The notes under the pieces: generated by a model | The model's input: the letters and a program-made list of their open reading frames with translations, nothing else | What the model was told of the DNA's origin: nothing | Database searches by the model: none | Source of the DNA: Chelatococcus sp. YT9 | Lineage (GTDB): Bacteria > Pseudomonadota > Alphaproteobacteria > Rhizobiales > Beijerinckiaceae | DNA length: 64,000 nt | Direction of reading: 5' to 3' | Assembly (NCBI RefSeq): GCF_018398315.1 | Contig: NZ_JAHBRW010000002.1 | Coordinates: forward strand, 1,906,637 to 1,970,636 | In this document: positions 18,254 through 27,254 of the stretch, piece after piece | Layout: each line of letters opens with the position of its first letter | Numbering within the stretch: the stretch's first letter is position 1 | Program-made: the position numbers and the translations under genes

Positions 18254-19054
18254 ATGCTAAGCGAGAGCGACATTTCAACGGCTGCGATGGATCTGGTGAA
18301 CGCCGAGAAGGAGCGGCGCCAGATCACCCTGCTGAGCCTGCGCCATCCCCAGATGGAGATGGCGGATGCTTACCGCATCCAGGATGCATTCGTCGCTGCC
18401 AAATGCGCGGAGGGGGATCGCCACGTTGGCTGGAAGATCGGCCTCACCTCCCGCGCGATGCAGCAAGCCCTCGCCATCGACATACCGGATTCAGGGTACC
18501 TGCTGGCCAGCATGCGGTTTGACGATGGCGCCACCATTCCCGTCGGGCGCTTTATCCAGCCGCGCGTGGAGGCCGAGCTCGCCTTCGTGATGAAGCGGGA
18601 TCCGGGCGTAGGCGCGAGCGTGCATGAGGTCTTGGACGCCACCGACCATGTCGTGCCGGTGCTTGAGATCCTCGACACACGCATCCAGCGCCGTGATCCC
18701 GCGACCGGGACGCTTCGAAACGTCTGCGACACGATTGCCGACAACGCGGCCAATGCCGGATACCTGCTCGGCGGGCGTCCCATACGCCCAGGGGATCTCG
18801 ATCTGCGCTGGGCAGGAGCGATCGTCTCACGAAACGCAGTAGTGGAAGAAACGGGTCTTGGTGCCGGTGTGCTCAATCACCCTGCCAAGGGCATCGCCTG
18901 GCTCGCCGACCGGCTGGCCACCAACGGTCACAGGCTTGAAGCCGGACAGATCGTGCTGAGCGGCTCGTTTGTCCGCCCGGTCGAGTGTCCGCCCGGCTCG
19001 ACGATCAATGCCGACTATGGCCCGCTCGGCACCATTGCCTGCCATTTTGCCTGA
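18254..19054 (+). CDS. hpaH: 2-oxo-hept-4-ene-1,7-dioate hydratase
   Basis: The ATG at 18254, with GAGACC upstream, gives 266 residues, the normal HpaH/HpcG length; a longer reading frame starting inside the previous gene was rejected. Features include AYRIQDAFVAA, HVGWKIGLTSRAMQQAL and the acidic metal-site motif RVEAELAFVM with Glu106 and Glu108, then LEILDTR with Glu138, matching the Mg ligands known in the family. It hydrates 2-oxo-hept-4-ene-1,7-dioate to the 4-hydroxy acid, the substrate of the aldolase encoded 9 bp downstream. Related MhpD-type hydratases share the fold, but neighbours support the HpaH role. Confidence 0.9.
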   Translation: MLSESDISTAAMDLVNAEKERRQITLLSLRHPQMEMADAYRIQDAFVAAKCAEGDRHVGWKIGLTSRAMQQALAIDIPDSGYLLASMRFDDGATIPVGRFIQPRVEAELAFVMKRDPGVGASVHEVLDATDHVVPVLEILDTRIQRRDPATGTLRNVCDTIADNAANAGYLLGGRPIRPGDLDLRWAGAIVSRNAVVEETGLGAGVLNHPAKGIAWLADRLATNGHRLEAGQIVLSGSFVRPVECPPGSTINADYGPLGTIACHFA

Positions 19055-19063
19055 GAGGTTTGA

Positions 19064-19834
19064 ATGCCCGCTCCCGCAAACCCCTTCAAGGCAGCATTGG
19101 TCGCGCGACTGCGCCAGACAGGCCTTTGGCTAGCGCTCGGCAATGCGCTGAGCGCCGAGCTGGTGGCGCGTGTCGGCTATGACTGGCTAGTGATCGATCT
19201 GGAGCACGCGCCGAATGATCTGCGTTCGGCGGTCGCGCAGATGCAGGCCATAGCGCCTTATCCGGTAGAGGCGGTGATCCGGCCGCCGATCGGCGAGACA
19301 TGGATGCTCAAGCAGCTGCTTGACGGCGGTGCACGAACCTTTCTCATTCCGATGGTGGAAAGCGCGGCCCAGGCGCGCGATCTCGTGGCAGCGGTGCGCT
19401 ATCCTCCCCACGGGGTTCGTGGTGTGGGCGCGGCATTGGCGCGCGCCTCGGGCTTCGGCGACATCGGAGATTACCTCAAAACCGCGAATGACGAGATCTG
19501 CCTGTTGACGCAGATCGAATCCGCCCGCGGTGTAGCCGCCATCGAGGACATCGCGGCGATCGAAGGCGTGGACGGGCTCTTCATCGGCCCCGCCGATCTC
19601 GCGGCGGATCTCGGCTATCTCGGTCAGCCTGGACATGAGGCCGTGCGAGTGGCGGTGTGCGACGCTTTGCGGCGCATCAAGGCGGCAGGCAAGCCGGCCG
19701 GGATTCTGACGTCCGATCCCGAGCTGCTTAAGCTTTATACCGCAGCAGGCGCGGACTTCGTGGCGATTGGTTCAGACGTCGGTTTCCTGCGCGAGGCGGC
19801 CAGTTTGCAGCTGAAAAATTACAATTCAGCATAG
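19064..19834 (+). CDS. hpaI: 4-hydroxy-2-oxoheptane-1,7-dioate aldolase
   Basis: A 256-residue HpcH/HpaI class II aldolase with GAGAGG before the ATG. It retains the key residues known for HpaI, each shifted by three: His48 (DLEHAP), Arg73 (VIRPP), Glu152 (TQIES) and Asp178 (GPADLAADLG). The enzyme uses a divalent metal to cleave 4-hydroxy-2-oxoheptanedioate into pyruvate and succinic semialdehyde. It closes the operon; the next gene is convergent. The ring-cleavage dioxygenase (HpaD) and semialdehyde dehydrogenase (HpaE) that normally supply the pathway are absent from the window. Confidence 0.92.
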   Translation: MPAPANPFKAALVARLRQTGLWLALGNALSAELVARVGYDWLVIDLEHAPNDLRSAVAQMQAIAPYPVEAVIRPPIGETWMLKQLLDGGARTFLIPMVESAAQARDLVAAVRYPPHGVRGVGAALARASGFGDIGDYLKTANDEICLLTQIESARGVAAIEDIAAIEGVDGLFIGPADLAADLGYLGQPGHEAVRVAVCDALRRIKAAGKPAGILTSDPELLKLYTAAGADFVAIGSDVGFLREAASLQLKNYNSA

Positions 19835-19962
19835 GTTGATATCAGAGTACCCGCAGCATCAACCCACTTATTGCGCGAACATAACTTATACTTGTCGACC
19901 ATTGCACTTTATAACCGAGCGAGCGAAGCGGATTGCTCCGCACGCCGGTTTGGATTTTCACT

Positions 19963-21039
19963 TCAGCCCAACCCCGCTGGAACGTGGGCCTTTCGTACAT
20001 CGGCGAGCTCCCGTGCGAGTGTCGCGACAAGTTCAGCAGCACGGAGGGTCCGCGCGAGCGGCGCGCCTTGCCCGGCCCAGTGCGCACCGAAGCCGTGCTC
20101 CCCTTTTGCCTTGGCTGCTGCGTGCAAGGCCTTTCCGGCGTCATAGGCGATGGGATAGTCGGGCGGATGCCGCCCTGACGTAAGCTCGTGCAAAGCCGTG
20201 AAGCGGTTAGCCAAGGCCCGCGCCGGCCGGCCTGAGATGAGGTGTGTGAGGCGGGTATGATACGCCCCTTCGCCGATCAGAGCTTTACGATAACCTTCAT
20301 CGGCTGCGGACTCTGGGCAAGGCACGAACGCAGTGCCGAGCTGGGCCGCGACAGCCCCGAGATCAAGCGCGGCGGCGATGCCCGCGCCATCCATGATGCC
20401 GCCGGCAGCAATAACGGGCACATTGGTGTGTCGCACGAGCTGCCGTGTCAGGGCAAAGGTGCCCAAACCATCGTCCGGCGCTTTGGGATCGAACATGCCG
20501 CGATGCCCCCCTGCCTCAATCCCCTGCGCCACAATAGCATCGATGCCAGCAGCCTCGATCTTGCGCGCTTCATCGAGGCTGGTAGCCGTTGCGAAAAGCG
20601 TGATCCCCGCCGACTTCAGGGCAGCAATCGTCTCAGACGGCGGCAAACCAAAATGCAGGCTGACAACCGCTGGCTTCGTCGCCAGCAACAGCGCCAGCAT
20701 GTCCGCATCGTCTGCGAAGCTCTTATAGATCGTATGCAGCGTCGCGGGTACTTTGGCATCGAACTCGGCAAAAAGCGGGGCTAACCACTCGAGCCAGGCC
20801 GCCTCACGGGCGGGATCGGCTATCGCTGCGCCATGCACGAAGACATTGACGTTGAACGCGCGCTCGGTCCTGCCACGCAGTTCCTCGATCATCCTGCTGG
20901 CGCCAGCAGCATCCGTGGCACCGATGCCGATGGAACCAAGCCCTCCGGCATTCGACACCGCTGCAGCCAGAGCGGGTGTCGAAACTCCTGCCATCGGCGC
21001 CTGAACGATCGGCAATGACACTCCGAGCTTGTCCAGCAT
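19963..21039 (-). CDS. Nitronate monooxygenase (2-nitropropane dioxygenase family)
   Basis: A 358-residue FMN-dependent TIM-barrel protein with AAGGGAGAAGGAA just before the ATG. The N-terminus [20 protein letters not shown], the central [13 protein letters not shown] carrying the conserved His, and [21 protein letters not shown] for FMN-phosphate binding are typical. Such enzymes oxidise alkyl nitronates such as propionate-3-nitronate, protecting the cell; some homologues have other oxidoreductase roles. It diverges from a LysR gene, its likely regulator. Confidence 0.88.
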   Translation of the reverse strand: MLDKLGVSLPIVQAPMAGVSTPALAAAVSNAGGLGSIGIGATDAAGASRMIEELRGRTERAFNVNVFVHGAAIADPAREAAWLEWLAPLFAEFDAKVPATLHTIYKSFADDADMLALLLATKPAVVSLHFGLPPSETIAALKSAGITLFATATSLDEARKIEAAGIDAIVAQGIEAGGHRGMFDPKAPDDGLGTFALTRQLVRHTNVPVIAAGGIMDGAGIAAALDLGAVAAQLGTAFVPCPESAADEGYRKALIGEGAYHTRLTHLISGRPARALANRFTALHELTSGRHPPDYPIAYDAGKALHAAAKAKGEHGFGAHWAGQGAPLARTLRAAELVATLARELADVRKAHVPAGLG

Positions 21040-21274
21040 TTCCTTCTCCCTTGAAAAGCCAATACGTCATCGCGGGGCCAGACGATCGAGGCCGACGCGA
21101 CGGAGCGAAAACTTGGCGCTCCCAGTCCCCGCCTTGCCAGCCAGGCGCGGCAGCCTCCAGCACTCCTGGTGACTACCAATCAAGCGCAAGGAGTACTGTC
21201 ATGCCGTGCTCGCGCCGGACAGAGCCTTTCAAATCGGGACTGAACCTTCGTCCCCATCGACATCCGGCTTGATT

Positions 21275-21294
21275 TTATTCTCGAAATAAGAATA
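21275..21294. promoter_or_regulatory. LysR-type box candidate
   Basis: The inverted repeat TTATT-N5-AATAA at 21275-21289 overlaps a second one, TATTC-N9-GAATA at 21276-21294. It lies about 25-40 bp before the lysR start in the gap between two divergent genes, where LysR regulators normally bind T-N11-A palindromes. Confidence 0.45.
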
Positions 21295-21315
21295 CCTATT
21301 ATCAAACATTCCGCA

Positions 21316-22233
21316 ATGGAGAATTTTGGGGTGAACCTCGCGGCACTGGCGGTATTTCGGACCGTTGCTCGGGAACAAAGTGTCACCCGAGCTGCCGAAC
21401 TGCTCGGGCGCGTGCCATCGAATGTCACGACGCGCATACAGCAGCTCGAGACTGAAATCGGCGTGCCGCTGTTCCGACGTGATCAGAAGCGCATGATGCT
21501 GACAAAGGAGGGGGAGACGTATCTCGATTATGCTGCCCGCATTCTGAACCTTGCGGAAGAGGCGCAACAGGTCGTCAATCCAACGGTGCCGACTGGCACA
21601 TTACGTGTCGGCTCGATGGAGAGTACGGTCGCAAGCCGACTGCCCTTACCGCTCGCGAGCTACAATAAACGATGGCCTCAGGTGACGATCGATCTTTCGA
21701 CGGCGCCGACCCGGCAACTCATCGAGGCGCTATTGGCGCATCACATCGATTGCGCCCTCATAGCCGTGCCAGCAGGAGAATGGTGGCTCGCACCGGACGC
21801 TCTGGACAAGGTTCCGGTTTTTCAGGAGGAATTGACGCTCCTTCTACCACCGGGTCATCCGCAAGTCCGTCATGCCCATGAGCTCAAGCCGAAGGCCCTG
21901 GCTGCCTTTGCTCCGGGCTGCACATACCGCATGCTGGCGGAGGAATGGTTGACGGGCGTTGGTTCACACAACGAGCCGCTCCGGGTCCATGAGGTGAAAT
22001 CATACCATGCAATGTTCGCCTGCACCGCTGCGGGCTCCTGCATCAGCATCATGCCCCGTAGTGTTGTGGAGCTCATGCGCCACCTTGGACCTGTGGAAGA
22101 GCAAACGCTCATGACGGTCGACACCTATCTGGCTTGCCGCCCCGGCTACTCAACGCCGGCGTTCTCTGAATTCCGTAAGACGCTCGAGGCATTCTCGGAC
22201 GTCAAGGATCCTAGCGCTGTAAAACAAGCCTAA
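21316..22233 (+). CDS. LysR-family transcriptional regulator
   Basis: The protein has 305 residues from ATG 21316. An in-frame GTG at 21331, with GGAG 9 nt upstream, would start V-N-L-A-A-L-A-V-F, which is the usual LysR beginning, and may be the true start. The N-terminal helix-turn-helix is AREQSVTRAAELLGRVPSNV followed by TRIQQLETEIGVPLFRRD. The C-terminal effector domain runs from about residue 90 (GTLRVGSMESTVASRLPLPL). It diverges from the nitronate monooxygenase gene and probably controls it and itself. Confidence 0.9.
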   Translation: MENFGVNLAALAVFRTVAREQSVTRAAELLGRVPSNVTTRIQQLETEIGVPLFRRDQKRMMLTKEGETYLDYAARILNLAEEAQQVVNPTVPTGTLRVGSMESTVASRLPLPLASYNKRWPQVTIDLSTAPTRQLIEALLAHHIDCALIAVPAGEWWLAPDALDKVPVFQEELTLLLPPGHPQVRHAHELKPKALAAFAPGCTYRMLAEEWLTGVGSHNEPLRVHEVKSYHAMFACTAAGSCISIMPRSVVELMRHLGPVEEQTLMTVDTYLACRPGYSTPAFSEFRKTLEAFSDVKDPSAVKQA

Positions 22234-22350
22234 CGGTCGTAATAGTCGCCACAGTCATTTCGCGGTTGGCCGGCCTCCCCGCCACGTGACCCGCGCCGGC
22301 CTGACACAGCCGACCCGGCGAGCTTCGGTTCTGCCACCCATTCGACCCCA

Positions 22351-23526
22351 TCAGTCCAGAAGGCGGGCATTCCCGATCGCCAACGCGAGCCCGCATGCCG
22401 TCATCGCGGCGCCGGCGACGGCCAGTGCGGGAAAGCCAAAGCCATGGTCGATCAGGGCTCCCCCGACGGCGGCGCCACCGGCATTGCCGAGATTGAACCC
22501 AGCGATGTTCAACGACGAGGCGAGCGCGGGCGCCGCCGGCGAGGAGAGCACCACCCGCGTCTGCAACGGTGCAATCGTTGCAAAAGCCGCGACGCCCCAG
22601 CAGAACAACAAGAGGTACGTCGGAGCTAGGTGAAACATCGCCCAGCCGAACAATAGCTGGATGAGCGACAGCGCCACCAGGATGGCGATCAATGAGGGCA
22701 TCAGCGCGCGATCCGCGAGCCGACCACCCACGGGATTGCCGAGGGTGAGCCCCGCCCCGAAAACGAGAAGGGCAATGGCTACCGTATCCGGGGACATCCC
22801 TGTCGCGTCACGGAGAATGGGGGCAATGAAGGTGAGGATGACGAAGACGCCCCCGAAGCCGAATACCGTCGTGCCGAGGGCCATCCACAAGCCAGGATTG
22901 CGCAAGGCGGTGAATTCGGACGCAAACCCATCCGACGAAGGGGCCGGCATCGGACGGATCAACATGGCGATCGCGACAGCGGCCAGTCCGCCAATGGCGC
23001 TGACGCACCAGAACGTGGCGCGCCAGCCGAACATCTGCCCGACGGCCGTTCCGCCCGGGACCCCAAGGATGTTGGCCAGCGCCAAACCGGTAAACATCAG
23101 GGCAATGGCGCTGGCCTGCCGCTCCGCCGGGACCAGGCTGGCGGCAACCACCGCCCCCACGCCAAAGAAGGTGCCATGGCAAAGCGCGGCGACGACGCGC
23201 GCGACCATCAGCACAGCGTAGTTCGGCGCCACGGCGGCGATGACATTCCCGGCGATGAACAGGCCCATAAGGCCGAGCAGAAGAGACTTGCGCTCGAGGC
23301 GGAGGGTGCCCAGCGTCAACACCGGCGCGCCCACCACCACGCCCAGTGCATAGCCGGCAACGAGAAACCCGGCAGCCGGGATGGAGACCTGGAGATCCGT
23401 CGCGATCTCCGGCAGAAGCCCCATGATCACGAATTCCGTGGTACCGATTGCGAAAGCTGCCGCAGTCAAGGCGTAGATCTGCAGCGGGAGCGGTGCCCGG
23501 GCGGCGCGGTCAGCGGAAGCGGTCAT
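22351..23526 (-). CDS. MFS transporter, DHA1-like drug/arabinose-efflux type
   Basis: From ATG 23526, with a strong GGAGGAGAC site upstream, the protein has 391 residues and about 12 hydrophobic helices. IYALTAAAFAIGTTEFVIMG and LLPEIATDLQVSIPAAGFLV are the standard start of the AraJ/YdhP-like DHA1 subfamily, and LERKSLLLGLMGLFIAGN matches the loop 2-3 region. Members usually export drugs or sugars by proton antiport. The more upstream in-frame ATG at 23613 adds a charged, non-membrane leader and was rejected. It lies 139 bp downstream of the LVIVD gene on the same strand; shared transcription is possible but not shown. Confidence 0.9.
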   Translation of the reverse strand: MTASADRAARAPLPLQIYALTAAAFAIGTTEFVIMGLLPEIATDLQVSIPAAGFLVAGYALGVVVGAPVLTLGTLRLERKSLLLGLMGLFIAGNVIAAVAPNYAVLMVARVVAALCHGTFFGVGAVVAASLVPAERQASAIALMFTGLALANILGVPGGTAVGQMFGWRATFWCVSAIGGLAAVAIAMLIRPMPAPSSDGFASEFTALRNPGLWMALGTTVFGFGGVFVILTFIAPILRDATGMSPDTVAIALLVFGAGLTLGNPVGGRLADRALMPSLIAILVALSLIQLLFGWAMFHLAPTYLLLFCWGVAAFATIAPLQTRVVLSSPAAPALASSLNIAGFNLGNAGGAAVGGALIDHGFGFPALAVAGAAMTACGLALAIGNARLLD

Positions 23527-23665
23527 GTTACAGTCTCCTCCGCGCCGCGACGGCACTGGATGCCAGTGGCCTTCGTGGATCCGGCGCCGCCTCGTTGCGT
23601 CGCTGCAAGTCATGGTGTGAAAGGTTCAAGAAGTCCGTAGGCCCGAGCGCAAGAACGAAGAGGGC

Positions 23666-24919
23666 TCAGCCCTTGAACTCAAGAATATAAAGACCGCCAT
23701 TGTAATCGTTGGTGTAGACCAGCCCAGTCTTGTCGACATAGACATCGCAGTTCTGTATCACCTTCTTGCGGTTGGGGCGCCGATCCACAAGCCGGGCGGG
23801 CTCGGGGGGCACAAACGCCCCGACTTCCTCGGGACGGTAGGGATTGCGGATATCGAAGACGCGAACGCCGGCGTTCTGGTAGGTCGCGAAGATGAGCTCC
23901 GAGCTGACAAAGCCGTCAGGCCGGTTTTCGTAGATGTTGTGCGGCCCGAAATGGCCGCCCTTCGATCTGTAATCGGCCTCAGCTGGTTCAGGAAAAGTTG
24001 AGATGCTGATGGGATTGCCGGGGTCACGCATGTCGAACAACCAGATCGGCTTGAAACCGTCCTCGTAGTTGTCCAGAACCGCCTCGTCAGCCACGACAAG
24101 AAGATCTCGATCCGGCAGCATCAAGCAATTGTGCGTGCCACCATTGAAGGGGGGGGACCAGTTCTTGTGCAACTTCAGCGCGGGCTTGGTGGGATCCTTG
24201 ACATCGATGATGACGAGACCCGCGTCGCGCCAGGCTCCATAGGCGGTATCACCCGACACGGTGGCATGATGGAGCCCTGCACGCCTGTCAGACGCCGGGA
24301 CCTCCCCGGCGGCCTCGTTCATGCCCGGAAGCCAATACCGTCCCGCCTCCACGGGATTGGCTGGGTCGGACATATCAATAGTGATGAAGATGTAGTCGGT
24401 GAAGCCATCGAGAAGAGCCGAGGCGTAGGCGTAGCGTCCCCCAGTGTACCAGATGCGGTGAATGCCTCCGCCGTTGACGGGCATGAAGCCGATCTTGCGA
24501 GGCTTCCCCGGTGTGGAGATGTCGTAAACGCTCATCCCCGCGGTCCAGTCGCGCTCCGTCACTGCGCCCGACGCTGTGCCAACCTTCTTGCCGATCTGGC
24601 CCGTATAGTAGGCCTTCTCGTCCTGAAATTCGGCTGAGGCGAACATGTCCTTGGCGTTGATCACCAAGAGCAGGTCGCCATAGGTCTGCAGATGGATGTT
24701 CCACGTATTGGGTGGCGCTGCTATATATTCGACAGCGATTGGATTACGCGGATCGCGCACGTCGATCACGCTGAAACCTTTTGAGAACATGTGGCCGGTA
24801 TAGGCATAGCCTTTATTGACCATCAGCTGCACACCGTCAGGCCTGCCGCCCTGGTCGCTATGACCGATGAGCGTCATGTTCTTCGAGAAATCAGGCGTTG
24901 GAAGATGCGACGCAGGCAT
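23666..24919 (-). CDS. LVIVD-repeat beta-propeller protein, function unknown
   Basis: The ATG at 24919 gives a 417-residue protein made of repeated blades: KGFSVIDVRDPRNPIAVEYI, AGMSVYDISTPGKPRKIGFM, AGLVIIDVKDPTKPALKLHK and AGVRVFDIRNPYRPEEVGAF show the LVIVD-type unit spaced along the chain. No signal peptide or membrane segment is visible, so it should be cytoplasmic unless exported by another route. No catalytic signature was recognised. It follows the sugar-type ABC binding-protein gene by 90 bp on the same strand and is probably the last gene of that operon, so it may act as a lactonase-like propeller or a binding platform for the imported compound. That role is inference. Confidence 0.85.
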   Translation of the reverse strand: MPASHLPTPDFSKNMTLIGHSDQGGRPDGVQLMVNKGYAYTGHMFSKGFSVIDVRDPRNPIAVEYIAAPPNTWNIHLQTYGDLLLVINAKDMFASAEFQDEKAYYTGQIGKKVGTASGAVTERDWTAGMSVYDISTPGKPRKIGFMPVNGGGIHRIWYTGGRYAYASALLDGFTDYIFITIDMSDPANPVEAGRYWLPGMNEAAGEVPASDRRAGLHHATVSGDTAYGAWRDAGLVIIDVKDPTKPALKLHKNWSPPFNGGTHNCLMLPDRDLLVVADEAVLDNYEDGFKPIWLFDMRDPGNPISISTFPEPAEADYRSKGGHFGPHNIYENRPDGFVSSELIFATYQNAGVRVFDIRNPYRPEEVGAFVPPEPARLVDRRPNRKKVIQNCDVYVDKTGLVYTNDYNGGLYILEFKG

Positions 24920-25009
24920 GGGTGAACGTCCTGTTGTTCGGTGTCGGAAGGCATGCACGAAACGCGGCGATCGTTGGAGGCGGCATGAGCCGCCTCCGCG
25001 GTCCTCGGG

Positions 25010-26131
25010 CTACTTCACGCCCCAGATCTTGGCGTAGGCATCGGCGTAGCCGTTGCCCGGATCATAGATGTTCTTCGGGCCACCGTCGGATTCGATATTG
25101 GATTTGAGAAAGAGGTGGGCTGGAGCAACGAAGCCGCTTTCCTTTTCCTTGTTAAGGGCGCGGTTTGCTTCATCGACGATCTGCCACCCCTGAAGGATCA
25201 GCGGCTCCGCCACGGTCGCGGCCTGATATTCACCAGCGCGGATGCGCTGGAACGCGACCTCGCTGCCGTCACCGGCGGAGATGGCGACCGGATTGTCGCT
25301 GCCGCCGAGGCCGGCAGCTGAAAGAGACGGTGCCATGAAATCGAACGTGAGGTCGTTGATGCTCAGCGAGGTCGTCCATTGCTTGCCGTGGCGCTGGAGC
25401 AGAGACGTCGTGAGCTGGGGCATGCGGTTCGATGCGTCCGCCAGCGGGGTGTCAACAATCTCAAGGACCTTGCTGTCGCCGCAGGCCTTGATGACCTCCG
25501 CCATCGCGTTGGATTTTCTGACGGCGATTTCGTAGGTGCTGTCGGTGAAGATAACGGCACCGACCTTGCCGTTGAGCTCGGCGCACGGATATGACGCCGC
25601 CGCGCGCGCGACCTCGAGCGGATCGGTGGTGATGTTGGTGAAGATCGGCAGCTTATCGTGCGGGCCAGATTTGCCGTAGGCGTGCCAGCCGATGACGACG
25701 ATGCCCTGCTTGGCCGCTTCTTCGATGACCGCGGCCTGCTCCGTCGCGTCGATGCCGCCGAGGACGATGACGTCGGGCTTGGACGCGATCGCCTGATTGA
25801 GCGCCGTCGCGCGGCCCGCGACAGAGCCCTGACCGTCGCTTTCTTTGTAGGTCCAGCCAATCCGCGCCGCGGCTGCCTTGACCCCCTCGCCCGCGCCTCG
25901 GGCGCCGCCGTTGCGCTGATCGGTGGATACATAAATGATGCTTTTGCCCGGCAGGGCTTTCGGCCCCGTGGTCGGGCCGCTCCAGGGCGCATTCGGCGCG
26001 CTCAGTTTGGCGACGAAATCTTTTGCGTCCGATACCGCATCGGCCGATGCGGTGGCGATGCCCAGGACCGAGGCCAAGGCCGAGAGCAGGCCACAGGTTG
26101 CGGCGCACTTCAGTTTTCCGGCAGTTTTCAT
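25010..26131 (-). CDS. Sugar-type ABC transporter substrate-binding protein (Peripla_BP_4)
   Basis: A 373-residue precursor with an excellent ribosome site (GGGAGGAAAGACATA before ATG) and a signal peptide ending in ASA near residue 30. The fold is that of ribose-binding-like proteins: KSIIYVSTDQRNGGARGAGE, ALNQAIASKPDVIVLGGIDA and IEEAAKQGIVVIGWHAYGKS. It delivers a ligand to the permease and ATPase encoded upstream. Family members bind sugars, polyols, autoinducer-2 or small nitrogen compounds, so the ligand cannot be stated. Confidence 0.9.
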   Translation of the reverse strand: MKTAGKLKCAATCGLLSALASVLGIATASADAVSDAKDFVAKLSAPNAPWSGPTTGPKALPGKSIIYVSTDQRNGGARGAGEGVKAAAARIGWTYKESDGQGSVAGRATALNQAIASKPDVIVLGGIDATEQAAVIEEAAKQGIVVIGWHAYGKSGPHDKLPIFTNITTDPLEVARAAASYPCAELNGKVGAVIFTDSTYEIAVRKSNAMAEVIKACGDSKVLEIVDTPLADASNRMPQLTTSLLQRHGKQWTTSLSINDLTFDFMAPSLSAAGLGGSDNPVAISAGDGSEVAFQRIRAGEYQAATVAEPLILQGWQIVDEANRALNKEKESGFVAPAHLFLKSNIESDGGPKNIYDPGNGYADAYAKIWGVK

Positions 26132-26179
26132 TATGTCTTTCCTCCCGACGTTTATTATCTCCGATAGGTGAATCCCATT

Positions 26180-27250
26180 TCATCTATCGGCAGATCGATG
26201 AATAGCCTGGGGTGAACTCGGTACACGTCGCGCAACAAATCGGCCGTGACGCTTTTGTGCGTAACCGGCAAGTCCAATCGCGATCAGCAAGGTCACGCCA
26301 TTGAAAAGTGGCTCGATGTAGAAGGCGCCGCCGAATTGCTGAATACCTGAAATACCCACCGCGAGGATCGCGACGCCGACGATCGTGCCCCAGACATTCA
26401 CTCGCCCGGGGGTGATCGTGGTCGATCCGAGAAAAGCCCCCACAAGCGCCGGCAGCAGATACTCGAGGCCGACGCTCGCCTGACCGATCCGCAAGCGAGC
26501 CGCCAGCAGGAGGCCCGCCAGAGCCCCCAGCAATCCTGCCGCGACGAAAGCCCCGATGATGAAGCGCCTGTTCGGAATACCGTTGAGTTCTGCGGCGCGC
26601 GGGTTCGCGCCGATCGCGTAGAGACAACGGCCAATCGGCGTATAAGCCATGATGATCCACATCACCACGCTGATGATCAGAACATAGAACGCGACGACAG
26701 GGATGCCGAAAGGCTGCCAGGAATAGAGCCCCGTGAAACCTGACGGTAGCATACCGACGATCTGGCGCCCCTCCGTGTACCAGAGGGCGATGGCATAGAG
26801 CACCGTGCCCGTGCCGAGCGTCGCAATGAAGGAATCGATGCGCGCGATTTCCACGAGGAGGCCATTCAGCAATCCCAACAGGCACCCGGCCATGAGGACG
26901 ATGAGAACGGCTACCGGCCAAGGCAATCCCAGACGGGTCTGCAAAGCGATTGCCAGTATATGCCATAAGACGATGCCATAACCGACCGTCAGATCGATGC
27001 GCCCCGCAGCCATCGGGATCATCGCGGCCAGCGACAGAATGGCAATGATGGCCTTATCTCCCAATATTGAGCGCAAATTCAACATGGTCGGGAATGTATT
27101 CGGCAACAGCACCGAGAAAATAGCGATCAAGAGCAGCGTGCAGATCAAAAGCCCGTAAACCGGAATGAGTCTTCTGATCTTCTGACCAAGCGACATCTGT
27201 TCCAGCTCAACAATGGTCGGCTCCAACGCTGTCGATTTGATCGATTGCAT
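26180..27250 (-). CDS. Sugar-type ABC transporter permease (RbsC-like)
   Basis: A 356-residue inner-membrane protein with 8-10 hydrophobic helices. RbsC-family marks include NLRSILGDKAIIAILSLAAM, GRIDLTVGYGIVLWHILAI, LLNGLLVEIARIDSFIATLG and YAIGANPRAAELNGIPNRR, the last being the cytoplasmic coupling loop. It begins 4 bp after the ATPase stop and is followed by the binding-protein gene after 48 bp, giving the order ATPase, permease, binding protein. Confidence 0.92.
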   Translation of the reverse strand: MQSIKSTALEPTIVELEQMSLGQKIRRLIPVYGLLICTLLLIAIFSVLLPNTFPTMLNLRSILGDKAIIAILSLAAMIPMAAGRIDLTVGYGIVLWHILAIALQTRLGLPWPVAVLIVLMAGCLLGLLNGLLVEIARIDSFIATLGTGTVLYAIALWYTEGRQIVGMLPSGFTGLYSWQPFGIPVVAFYVLIISVVMWIIMAYTPIGRCLYAIGANPRAAELNGIPNRRFIIGAFVAAGLLGALAGLLLAARLRIGQASVGLEYLLPALVGAFLGSTTITPGRVNVWGTIVGVAILAVGISGIQQFGGAFYIEPLFNGVTLLIAIGLAGYAQKRHGRFVARRVPSSPQAIHRSADR

Positions 27251-27254
27251 ATGG

